DNA from: Chlamydiia bacterium
GTDB lineage: Bacteria > Chlamydiota > Chlamydiia > Chlamydiales > FEN-1388
Reading direction: 5' to 3'
DNA length: 6,923 nt
Assembly: GCA_028293095.1 (NCBI GenBank)
Contig: JAQGPK010000053.1
Coordinates: 1-6,923, forward strand
The notes under the pieces are model-generated. The model did not search any database. It worked only from the letters and a program-made list of their open reading frames with translations, and had not been told where the DNA came from. The position numbers were made by a program, and so were the translations under genes. Numbering within the stretch: position 1 is the stretch's first letter; each line of letters starts with the position of its first letter. Shown here one piece after another: positions 1 through 6,654 of this stretch.

Positions 1-2
1 GA

Positions 3-257
3 ATTATGAATTTGCTTGCGGGCTGTACAGTTTTTGCACTGTGTCCTGTATGGGCGATGGACGCTTCTTTACTTGTAATCCTCTTTGGATATATGCAGCT
101 TTTAAGAGGGCTTCTTATATTTTTCTGTCATGATAGATTCATGAAACTTTCAAATAAGGTCACGAAGTCAGCTGTGCTTCAAAAGGTCGCTTTGATTCCC
201 TTAGTATGGGGTCTTGCACTCGTATGGTTTGCGGTTACACATTGTAGCTGTATCTAA
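3..257 (+). CDS. Hydrophobic membrane protein of unknown function, probably the C-terminal end of a larger protein
   Basis: The reading frame is open from the left edge to a TAA at 255-257. An ATG lies at 6, but only five bases precede it, so no ribosome binding site can be seen and the true start may lie outside the window. From that ATG the product has 83 residues. It is strongly hydrophobic, with about three membrane-spanning stretches (roughly residues 2-17, 20-40 and 60-79). A short basic loop (HDRFMKLSNKVTKSA) separates the second and third. The sequence begins inside a hydrophobic stretch, which favours a 5'-truncated integral membrane protein over a complete small one. I recognise no family. 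A strong terminator 22 bp downstream shows that this is the last gene of its transcript. That the frame is coding is likely from its length and membrane-protein pattern; the function is unknown. Confidence 0.6.
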   Translation: MMNLLAGCTVFALCPVWAMDASLLVILFGYMQLLRGLLIFFCHDRFMKLSNKVTKSAVLQKVALIPLVWGLALVWFAVTHCSCI

Positions 258-279
258 ATTATTCTATTGAGTAAAAGGA

Positions 280-317
280 CGCACGGATATCAAAAATGAT
301 ATTCGTGCGCTTTTTTT
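280..317 (+). terminator. Rho-independent terminator, probably bidirectional
   Basis: A 12-bp stem (280-291 CGCACGGATATC pairing with 298-309 GATATTCGTGCG, one G-U pair) closes a 6-nt AAAAAT loop. One C and a run of seven T follow (311-317). This is a textbook intrinsic terminator for the membrane-protein gene ending at 257. Read on the minus strand, the same stem is followed by a shorter TTTT run (273-276 region). It could therefore also end the convergent gene that stops at 341. Confidence 0.9.
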
Positions 318-340
318 GGTTATTCACTATAACGAACATT

Positions 341-1207
341 TTATGATTTGTAAGTTATTTTTCTTCCACTTCGAAGTACCATTCCATCTTCAGCTGAAGA
401 TGCATTCAGGCTTGCGACTAGTGCATTCGCTCTTGCAACATGCTTTCGCGACTGTCTTCTACGAGGTGCTGCAGCATACGCAGGTAAGATTGCTTCATCA
501 TCTGATGAGGAAGAATGGATATGGGAGGATGGAGGCACTTCTATAGGACTAGGAGATTTAACAGTAGGAAGCATGATTCCCGAAGTATCTCCTTTTTCCC
601 CTATATCAGAAGCTTCAATCTCAGCTTGTAGTACATCTATCATTTCCTCTTTTCCTTTGGCTGCACCTTCACCTACAGGTTGTGCAGGCTCAAGAGCAGG
701 AGCATCGATTGCCGCTGCACCTCTTTCATTAGCTATCGCTGCTATTCTTTCTTGCTCTAGACGCGCTTCATCTTTTTCAGCTACAAGTTTTTCTAGTTTT
801 TGACGAAGATCATCACCAATCAACTCGTCTGCATTGAACAGTTTCCCATCATTAGGAACTGCACGACGCTTGTGGTTTACAATTGCACCAAGGCGATTTA
901 CTGAATCTGTAACTTTTTCGATAAGAGTAATGAGCTTTGTAGCCTCCATCTTATCCGCTGCTTTAACCACTTGAATCATGCCGGTTATAGCTGTTTTTGC
1001 CTTGCTATAATGCAAAACATCCGGCTTAGGTGCACAACCTCTTTTTCCTGTACAACAGAAAGCGTATGAAAGTTTTTGGAAAAATCGACCAGCACAACAC
1101 CCTTTTTTAACGGGGAGTCCGTGTTCAGAAAGATAAGAATATTTCCAATTTGCATCGGCTATTTTGTTTAAATTTTTTACGCTTGTTTCGTAAATATCAA
1201 GAACCAT
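341..1207 (-). CDS. Orphan 288-residue protein with Cys cluster, charged helix and basic C-terminus; candidate effector
   Basis: I recognise no family. The start is supported by an AGAGGA-type ribosome binding site 5-6 nt upstream of the ATG and by a good promoter behind it. Residues 1-60 hold a Cys cluster (CC at 37-38, CC at 51-52, C58) within basic residues. Residues 65-130 look helical. Residues 133-162 are charged and helical, possibly coiled coil (KLEKLVAEKDEARLEQERI). Residues 165-245 are low-complexity, Pro/Ala/Glu/Ser-rich, with an SSSSDDE acidic patch at 232-238. The C-terminus has a basic patch (RRRQSRKHVAR, 249-259) and ends in a GMVLRSGRKITYK segment. No N-terminal signal peptide or transmembrane helix is visible. 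The disordered linker, acidic Ser patch and nuclear-localisation-like basic patch resemble type III effectors of intracellular bacteria. That role is inference only; a structural or nucleic-acid-binding protein is equally possible. Confidence 0.85.
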   Translation of the reverse strand: MVLDIYETSVKNLNKIADANWKYSYLSEHGLPVKKGCCAGRFFQKLSYAFCCTGKRGCAPKPDVLHYSKAKTAITGMIQVVKAADKMEATKLITLIEKVTDSVNRLGAIVNHKRRAVPNDGKLFNADELIGDDLRQKLEKLVAEKDEARLEQERIAAIANERGAAAIDAPALEPAQPVGEGAAKGKEEMIDVLQAEIEASDIGEKGDTSGIMLPTVKSPSPIEVPPSSHIHSSSSDDEAILPAYAAAPRRRQSRKHVARANALVASLNASSAEDGMVLRSGRKITYKS

Positions 1208-1235
1208 ATATTCCTCTCAGTTATTTTGTTATCGC

Positions 1236-1263
1236 AAGTTCTTTATCGCGCGATCGGTGACTT
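1236..1263. promoter_or_regulatory. Extended palindrome over the promoter, possible operator
   Basis: A dyad of the form AAGT-N5-ATCGCGCGAT-N5-ACTT is centred at 1249/1250. The central 10 bp form a perfect palindrome and the 4-bp outer arms are symmetric around the same centre. It covers the -10 hexamer and most of the -35/-10 spacer of the minus-strand promoter, where a dimeric repressor would block polymerase. No regulator is identifiable in the window. The symmetry is visible; the operator role is inference. Confidence 0.35.
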
Positions 1264-1271
1264 CATGTCAA
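1242..1271 (-). promoter_or_regulatory. Sigma70-type promoter of the 288-residue orphan gene
   Basis: Read on the minus strand, a perfect -35 hexamer TTGACA (1271-1266) is separated by 18 bp from a -10 hexamer GATAAA (1247-1242, four of six consensus bases). Transcription would start near 1235, giving a leader of about 28 nt that contains the ribosome binding site at 1213-1218. The position directly upstream of a gene with a good start supports it. Confidence 0.6.
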
Positions 1272-1365
1272 ATAAAAAGTTCTCCATGAGAGGGAGGAGG
1301 GGGTTGTTTTAGGCTTGTAGGCCAGTTGTAAAGGATTGCTGCTTAATTTTTGTCAGATAGCAACT

Positions 1366-2136
1366 CTAAGGTTGCGTGAGCCCAAAATATTCGTATCCAA
1401 AGTGCAGTGCAGCTTCAATAAATTCTTGAATACGTGGATTCTCTTTTGCTTTTTTACTCTTACGCGTCTTTGTTATTGCAAGTTTAAAAGAGGATATATG
1501 AACTAGATTTTTTTTCTCTTCAAAAGGTGAAAAATTTTGAGGAAGCTCTTTTGCTGCCCTGACCATTTGTTCGGCGATTTGGTAGAAGGATGTGCCAAAA
1601 TGGCTTTGATGTTCGATCATGCGTACAGATTGTTCCCACAAGCTCTGCAAAGTACAAGCGAGCTGAAAGTGATCTTTAGGTTTAAAAGAGATGCATCGTT
1701 TACTTGCCATTTTCAAAAATCGCTCTTTTAAAGAAGCGTGGCGTAGTTTTACTTGTTCTGTGTTTTTTTGATCACTGACAAAATAGGGAGACATGGGACG
1801 ATGAGTAAAATGTGCGGGAATAGAATTACCTGGTAGATGCGGGAGTATGCCGTCGCAGAGCTCTTGATAGAAATCGAGATATAAAAGAGCTTGGAGACTC
1901 TCCTCAGAAAATTTATTAATCAGCTCTAAAAATATTTTCTGAACAAATGTTTTCTTGCGACGAAGCCGCATGTCTCGACACGCAATTGTAATTTTTTTCT
2001 TGCCAATGATTGCATAAGAGGGTGTACGTACATCATTTTGAAAATCTAAAGATGGAGTTAATCGCATGTTTTCCGATAATGTCTGTGCCATTTTTGCATT
2101 TGAGAGAAGGTGAGAGCTAAAAAAAGTCTGTTCCAT
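1366..2136 (-). CDS. Orphan basic soluble protein, 256 residues, unknown function
   Basis: I recognise no family. The ATG at 2136 is preceded by AGGA with 6-nt spacing, which supports this start over an in-frame Met at residue 16. The gene ends in TAG at 1368-1366. The product has no signal peptide or membrane segment and is lysine/arginine-rich, with clusters at 46-48 (KKK), 57-62 (RLRRKK) and 223-231 (KTRKSKKAK). Much of the middle looks helical (about 64-95, 125-145, 155-200), as does the C-terminus (235-248). Basic clusters at both ends of a helical core would suit nucleic-acid or acidic-partner binding, but no motif proves this. It lies 158 bp upstream of the other orphan on the same strand. 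That downstream gene has its own promoter, so the two need not be one operon. Divergently, it faces the acyltransferase/ACP-synthetase operon. Confidence 0.8.
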   Translation of the reverse strand: MEQTFFSSHLLSNAKMAQTLSENMRLTPSLDFQNDVRTPSYAIIGKKKITIACRDMRLRRKKTFVQKIFLELINKFSEESLQALLYLDFYQELCDGILPHLPGNSIPAHFTHRPMSPYFVSDQKNTEQVKLRHASLKERFLKMASKRCISFKPKDHFQLACTLQSLWEQSVRMIEHQSHFGTSFYQIAEQMVRAAKELPQNFSPFEEKKNLVHISSFKLAITKTRKSKKAKENPRIQEFIEAALHFGYEYFGLTQP

Positions 2137-2155
2137 ATTTTTTCCTAAAAAAAAT

Positions 2156-2184
2156 AGTATATATCTAGGGTGTACTTGTTCTCA
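2156..2184 (-). promoter_or_regulatory. Possible promoter of the 256-residue orphan gene
   Basis: On the minus strand a good -10 hexamer TATACT (2161-2156, five of six consensus bases) lies about 20 bp before the ATG at 2136. The -35 at 17-bp spacing (TGAGAA, 2184-2179) is poor. The implied leader would be only about a dozen nucleotides but would still include the AGGA ribosome binding site. The call rests mainly on the -10 and the AT-rich setting. Confidence 0.3.
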
Positions 2185-2250
2185 TATGCAGATTAAAAGA
2201 ATTTCAAGCAACCAAGAAAATAAAAATAAAGTTACACGACAAGTAATTTT

Positions 2251-2315
2251 TTGTAAATTTAAAATTATATAGCTACGATGAGATGCTTGTAATTTTCGAA
2301 GAAATATTTCACAAT
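2251..2315 (+). promoter_or_regulatory. Candidate promoter(s) of the acyltransferase-cysS operon
   Basis: Two sigma70-like candidates lie in the AT-rich divergent region. The first is TTGTAA (2251-2256), 17 bp, TACGAT (2274-2279). The second is TTGTAA (2287-2292), 17 bp, CACAAT (2310-2315). Each matches four of six bases in both hexamers at ideal spacing. They would give leaders of about 54 and 18 nt. Sequence alone cannot decide between them, and both could be used. Confidence 0.4.
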
Positions 2316-2339
2316 AGATGCCTTTAATAGAGGTGAGCA

Positions 2340-5066
2340 ATGAAGAAGGCATTCTTGAAATTGATGTGCATTCTAACCCAGCTACTATGGCGACTACGTT
2401 ATAAAGTCAGCTACAAGGGATTAGAAAAGGTGAAAGCGCAATTGAAAGAAGGGAAAAATGGAACAATTTTTTTGCCTAATCATCCTGCAATTTTCATAGA
2501 TCCTCTACTCGTCACAATTCCTTTATTACAGTCTTTTTCTGTACGACCGCTGATTGTTGAATACATGTTTTATCATCCATTGGTTAATTGGGCTGCAAGG
2601 ATTATCCAGGCGCTACCGATTCCTAATTTCCATACGGGCTTTAATATCATCAAGGAGCGCCGCACAAAGCGGATGCTTGGTAAGATAAGCGAGGGGCTGA
2701 AGCAAAATCAAAATTTTCTTGTCTACCCATCAGGTGCGACTAAACAGGGTCCAAAAGAAGTTTTAGGCGGTACTTTTGGCGTGCATCAGTTGATATCAGA
2801 AAACCAAGAGATGACAATTGTTCTTGTGAGAACGACAGGTCTTTGGGGAAGTATATTCTCAAGAGCGCTCACACATGGCGATGTGCCTGATATGAATAAA
2901 GCTCTCCAAAGAGCATTCTGGATGATTCTGAAGAATGCAATTTTTTTTATGCCTCGAAGAAAGGTGACCGTTGAATTTGAAGTTGTAGGTAAGGAATTTC
3001 CGCGTAAAGCAAGTAAGCAAGAGATTAATCGTTATCTTGAAGATTGGTATAATAAGCCATTTGAAAGTATTGATCATAAAGAAAATTTTGGAGAACCTTT
3101 GAGCTTGGTCTCTTATGCGTTCTGGAAAACAGAGCTTCCCCAGATTGCAGATGCTCTGGAAGAACGGTTTGAGCTTTCATCCGTTCCTGAGGTTATTAAA
3201 GATCAGATTCTTACTAAACTTTCAGAATTAACCAAGAGACCAAAAGATCAGATTCAGCCTTCACAAAAGCTTTTAGCAGATTTGAGCCTAGATTCTTTAG
3301 ATCTTTCGGAGATTGTAGTCTTCTTGGAAGCGCACTATGATGTAGTGGCTATTAATCCTGGTGATCTGACAACTGTTTCTCGTCTTTTTATGATTGCCAT
3401 GAAGACCTATCAGAAGCCAGAGGCACGTGAGACAGAATGGAATCTCAAGCGCTGGGAAAAAAATCCATCTTTTGAAAGAGCTCATATTCCTGATGGGGAT
3501 ACAATTCCCGAAGTCTTTTTACGAATCTGCGATCAAAAACTTTTCGATGTAGCTTGTGCTGATTCTCGTGCAGGCGTGATGAGCTATCGAAAGGTAAAAA
3601 TGAAAGCATTATTACTTAGCGAGAAGATAAAAAACATTCCAGGGGATCGCATTGGTATACTTTTACCATCTTCTGTTACATGTCAAATTCTAATTTTGGC
3701 ATGCATGTTTGCAGGCAAGACACCTGTGATGATTAACTGGACAGTTGGAGGCAGACACCTTGATACGGTTGTTGATGTATCAAAAATTCAAGTTGTACTA
3801 ACCTCTTGGGGATTTTTAGATAATTTAGAAAATGTTGACATTAGCAGAATTGAAGAAATGCTTTACATGCTCGAAGAAATGAAGTTAGAGATTTCTGCTA
3901 TAAACATTCTAAAAGCCGGATGGGAGTCCTTTCTTTCAAGTTCACGTCTTCTTTCTAAAGCGAAGTTTTTACATCTACAGCAAAAAAATGGAAAGAAAGA
4001 GGCCGTTATTCTCTTTACAAGTGGATCAGAAGCTATGCCGAAGGGAGTTCCTCTTTCGCATAAGAATTTACTTATGAATGAGCGGGCGGTGCTAGAGGCG
4101 ATAGAGATTAGCTCTCAAGATCGCATTATCGCAACACTTCCTCCTTTTCACTCATTTGGTTTTGCAGTAACAGGTTTGATGCCATTACTTGCAGGCATTA
4201 AGGTTGTCTATTATCCGAGCCCAACGGATAGCAAGCGAATTGCAAAAGCGATTAAGAAATGGGGGGTGACTATCTTGGCGAGTGCGCCAACATTCTTAAA
4301 AAATATTCTAGCGGTTTCTGATCGCGAGCAGCTCTCTTTACTGCGTTTGATTGCAGCTGGTGCTGAGAAGTCCCCGCAGGAGCTCTATGATCTTGCCCTA
4401 AAACTGTGCTCACACGCTAAAGTTGTCGAAGGCTATGGCATTACAGAGTGCTCCCCAGTACTTACCTTTAATGTTGAGAGTCTGCGAGAATCCGGTGTTG
4501 GTTCACCTATTCCTGGAGTACAGCTCAAAATAGTAGATCCTGAAACACACCAGCCTATTCCAGATGGACAAGTAGGACTTATACTAGCTGCAGGCCCCAA
4601 TATATTTAAAGGCTATCTGAATGAAGGTATTCAAAGTCCTTTCCTCGAAATGGGCGGTAGTCGTTGGTATATAACGGGAGATCTGGGTAAGCTTGATGAC
4701 AATGGGAACCTACTTTTAGCGGGACGGTTGAAGCGTTTTGTAAAAATTGGTGGCGAAATGATTAGTCTTGCGGCAGTTGAAGAGGCTGTAAGTCAGCATA
4801 TAAATGAGATCACCAAAAAGATCCCAGAGCTTCCTCAAGTTGCACTCCGTGCAGGTACTGAAGGGGATGGTAAACCAAAGCTTACACTTTTTAGCTGTCA
4901 TCCATTTGAGGCAAATGAGCTCAATCAGCTACTCAGACAAAAGGGATTTAGTAGTCTTGTAAAAATAGATAAGGTCTGCAAAGTGGATGCAATTCCAGTG
5001 ACCGCAACTGGTAAGATTGCGTATCGACAACTTGAAAAAATGATGGATGAATATGCCGCAGTTTGA
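2340..5066 (+). CDS. aas: Trifunctional fusion: lysophospholipid acyltransferase - acyl carrier protein - acyl-ACP synthetase (Aas-like)
   Basis: The 908-residue product has three domains. Residues 1-235 are a PlsC-type acyltransferase: NHPAIFID at 47-54 (H48, D54), NIIKERR at 102-108, YPSGATKQG at 129-137 in the place of FPEGTR, and VRTTGLWGS at 163-171. Residues 283-355 are an acyl carrier protein with LDSLDLSE; S319 would carry phosphopantetheine. Residues 390-905 are an adenylate-forming synthetase: P-loop TSGSEAMPKG (560-569), YGITEC (699-704), YITGDLG (777-783), GRLKRFVKIGGE (795-806), and TATGKI (888-893) with the likely catalytic K892. In the known family, Aas activates free fatty acids with ATP onto ACP and transfers them to a lysophospholipid at the inner membrane. 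E. coli Aas (about 719 residues) uses a separate ACP; here one is built in. A hydrophobic N-terminus (5-19) could anchor it. The GAGG ribosome binding site at 2330-2333 supports the start. The H-x5-D spacing is odd, so acyltransferase activity is uncertain; the synthetase call is firm. Confidence 0.95.
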   Translation: MKKAFLKLMCILTQLLWRLRYKVSYKGLEKVKAQLKEGKNGTIFLPNHPAIFIDPLLVTIPLLQSFSVRPLIVEYMFYHPLVNWAARIIQALPIPNFHTGFNIIKERRTKRMLGKISEGLKQNQNFLVYPSGATKQGPKEVLGGTFGVHQLISENQEMTIVLVRTTGLWGSIFSRALTHGDVPDMNKALQRAFWMILKNAIFFMPRRKVTVEFEVVGKEFPRKASKQEINRYLEDWYNKPFESIDHKENFGEPLSLVSYAFWKTELPQIADALEERFELSSVPEVIKDQILTKLSELTKRPKDQIQPSQKLLADLSLDSLDLSEIVVFLEAHYDVVAINPGDLTTVSRLFMIAMKTYQKPEARETEWNLKRWEKNPSFERAHIPDGDTIPEVFLRICDQKLFDVACADSRAGVMSYRKVKMKALLLSEKIKNIPGDRIGILLPSSVTCQILILACMFAGKTPVMINWTVGGRHLDTVVDVSKIQVVLTSWGFLDNLENVDISRIEEMLYMLEEMKLEISAINILKAGWESFLSSSRLLSKAKFLHLQQKNGKKEAVILFTSGSEAMPKGVPLSHKNLLMNERAVLEAIEISSQDRIIATLPPFHSFGFAVTGLMPLLAGIKVVYYPSPTDSKRIAKAIKKWGVTILASAPTFLKNILAVSDREQLSLLRLIAAGAEKSPQELYDLALKLCSHAKVVEGYGITECSPVLTFNVESLRESGVGSPIPGVQLKIVDPETHQPIPDGQVGLILAAGPNIFKGYLNEGIQSPFLEMGGSRWYITGDLGKLDDNGNLLLAGRLKRFVKIGGEMISLAAVEEAVSQHINEITKKIPELPQVALRAGTEGDGKPKLTLFSCHPFEANELNQLLRQKGFSSLVKIDKVCKVDAIPVTATGKIAYRQLEKMMDEYAAV

Positions 5067-6480
5067 AACTTCCTTACAACTTGTAAATACTGAGACGCGT
5101 AAAAAAGAAGAGGTGCGCCCGCTAGACGGTAAGGTGGTGCGCCTTTATACCTGCGGTCCTACGGTGTATGACTTTGCTCATATTGGCAATTTTCGCACCT
5201 TTATTTTTGAAGACCTTTTGCGTCGGACGATTCGATTTTTTGGTATGAAGGTCATTCAGGTCATGAATCTGACGGATATTGATGATAAGACAATCCGAGG
5301 GGCGCTTAAAAATAATCTCTCCTTAAATGAATTTACCTCCCAGTATAAAAAAGCTTTTTTTGAAGATCTTAAAACTCTCAATATTGAGCCTGCAGATCAC
5401 TATCCTGAGGCAACGCAGTATATTCCAGATATGATTGAGATGATTGAGACGCTGATGAAAAAGGGAATTGCCTATACGGGTGCAGACGGTAGCATCTACT
5501 ATGCGATTTCAAAATTTCCCTGTTATGGAAAGCTCTCTCATCTTAAGTTGGAGAACCTGCAAGCAGGTGCCTCTGATCGAGTCGCTGTCGACGAATACAC
5601 GAAAGATCATATTGCCGATTTTGTTCTTTGGAAAGCGTATGAGAGAGAGCGTGATGGAAAGATTTTTTGGGAGAGTCCTTTTGGAAAGGGGCGTCCTGGT
5701 TGGCATATTGAATGTTCTGTCATGGCTCAAAAAATTCTTGGCGATGAGATTGATATTCATGCAGGTGGTGTAGATCTTATCTTCCCACACCATGAGAATG
5801 AAATCGCGCAGACAGAAGCCTGCACAGGCAAACACTTTGCACGGCTTTGGGTGCATGCAGAGCATCTACTCGTGGATCATAAAAAAATGTCGAAGAGTGC
5901 GGGTAACTTTTACACCTTAAGAGATCTTTTAAAAATTGGTTTTACAGGTCGTGCAATCCGTTTTCTTCTTTTGCAAACGCACTATCGCGTGCAGATGAAC
6001 TTTACAATGCAGGCGCTCGAGGGCGCTAAGCACTCACTCCAGCGCATTGATGACTTTATTGCACGCCTTGAGAGTTATAAACCAACAAAGACTGGCCTGA
6101 CTGGTTCATTGAAAGAATATTTAGATATTGCCCTTCACTCTTTTACTCAAGCGTTAGGGGACGATCTGAATACCTCAGAGGCGCTAGCTGCACTCTTTGA
6201 GATGATTCGTCATGTCAACAGCTTGCATGATCGCGAAGAACTTACGAAAGACGATGTTTCCGAGGTTTTACAGTTGCTTGCGCGTTTTGATTCTATCCTT
6301 GGACTCATGAACTTTGAGAAAGAAGAGGTGCCTGCAGAGGTACAAGCGCTTGCAGATTTGCGCAAGCAAGCTCGCCTTGAAAAAAACTGGAAGCGCTCAG
6401 ATGAATTACGAGCGGAAATTGCGTTAAAGGGCTATAGCGTTGAAGATCTACCAGACGGTGTTCGCCTCAAAAAAATATAA
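5047..6480 (+). CDS. cysS: Cysteinyl-tRNA synthetase
   Basis: This enzyme attaches cysteine to tRNA-Cys in the cytoplasm using ATP and is essential for translation. The 477-residue length is normal for the family. The class I signatures are present: HIGN at 45-48 (the HIGH motif), KMSKS at 280-284, and MNLTDIDDK at 73-81. The four zinc ligands of the cysteine-binding site are intact by alignment with the E. coli enzyme: C36 in TCGPTVYD, C223 in WHIECS, and H248 and E252 in FPHHENE. The C-terminal part (about 320-477) is the helical DALR-type anticodon-side region, ending in the usual LRAEIALKGYSVEDLPDG pattern. The start overlaps the end of the upstream gene by 20 bp, so the two are co-transcribed and probably translationally coupled. 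An alternative ATG at 5053 has a slightly better GGA ribosome site. All key residues are present and the gene is expected to be active. Confidence 0.98.
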   Translation: MNMPQFETSLQLVNTETRKKEEVRPLDGKVVRLYTCGPTVYDFAHIGNFRTFIFEDLLRRTIRFFGMKVIQVMNLTDIDDKTIRGALKNNLSLNEFTSQYKKAFFEDLKTLNIEPADHYPEATQYIPDMIEMIETLMKKGIAYTGADGSIYYAISKFPCYGKLSHLKLENLQAGASDRVAVDEYTKDHIADFVLWKAYERERDGKIFWESPFGKGRPGWHIECSVMAQKILGDEIDIHAGGVDLIFPHHENEIAQTEACTGKHFARLWVHAEHLLVDHKKMSKSAGNFYTLRDLLKIGFTGRAIRFLLLQTHYRVQMNFTMQALEGAKHSLQRIDDFIARLESYKPTKTGLTGSLKEYLDIALHSFTQALGDDLNTSEALAALFEMIRHVNSLHDREELTKDDVSEVLQLLARFDSILGLMNFEKEEVPAEVQALADLRKQARLEKNWKRSDELRAEIALKGYSVEDLPDGVRLKKI

Positions 6481-6515
6481 AAAGCCATTCAAAAATTACT
6501 GTAAGTGATACTTAA

Positions 6516-6537
6516 GGCGCCGCCGCCGACTTTTATT
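6516..6537 (+). terminator. Weak candidate terminator downstream of cysS
   Basis: A GC-rich run (6516-6530) can fold as GGCG-CCGC-CGCC, followed three bases later by TTTTATT (6531-6537). The stem is only 4 bp, so this is a weak intrinsic terminator. It is listed because of its position 35 bp after the cysS stop and its GC-rich/T-rich order. Confidence 0.25.
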
Positions 6538-6541
6538 CAAC

Positions 6542-6645
6542 GCTGTGAGGTCTTCATTTTAACGTTAAGGATGCCGACAAGTCGGCATCTAGGAATGCTG
6601 TGGCAGAGTCACAGCCTCCAAATTATTTGCAAGTACGCGTGTACT
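6542..6645. repeat. Cluster of perfect inverted repeats between convergent genes
   Basis: Several dyads are packed here. TTAACGTTAA (6559-6568) is a perfect palindrome. GATGCCGAC/GTCGGCATC (6570-6578 and 6581-6589) is a perfect 9-bp inverted repeat with 2 nt between the arms. GCTGTG/CACAGC (6597-6602 and 6610-6615) forms a 6-bp hairpin. AGTAC/GTACT (6632-6636 and 6641-6645) forms a 5-bp hairpin. In addition GCTGTGA at 6542-6548 is complementary to TCACAGC at 6609-6615, enclosing the 9-bp hairpin and competing with the 6-bp one. None is followed by a T-run, so simple intrinsic termination is unlikely. Structured RNA, a dispersed palindromic element or a non-canonical transcription end are possible. 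No gene is seen at 6481-6654. Confidence 0.5.
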
Positions 6646-6654
6646 ATCAGTGGT

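Noticed and set aside
316..803. Plus-strand open frames at 316-546 and 573-803
   Set aside because: They lie antisense within the 288-residue minus-strand gene, which has a good promoter and ribosome site. Their compositions reflect the complement of its low-complexity region.
1288..1303. G-rich tract that might form a G-quadruplex
   Set aside because: The G-runs are uneven (GGG, GG, GGGGG) and would form at best a weak two-tetrad structure. No regulatory link is visible beyond lying upstream of a promoter.
1360..1375. GCAAC/GTTGC hairpin at the stop codon of the 256-residue gene as a terminator
   Set aside because: The stem is only 5 bp and no T-run follows on the minus strand.
1537..1731. 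Plus-strand open frame of 64 codons
   Set aside because: It is antisense to the longer 256-residue gene and has no credible start signal.
2859..4901. Minus-strand open frames at 2859-3077, 3297-3485 and 4716-4901
   Set aside because: All are antisense to the clearly recognisable acyltransferase/ACP-synthetase gene.
5468..5865. Open frames at 5468-5773 (+) and 5509-5865 (-) inside cysS
   Set aside because: Both are out-of-frame shadows of cysS, whose motifs are intact.
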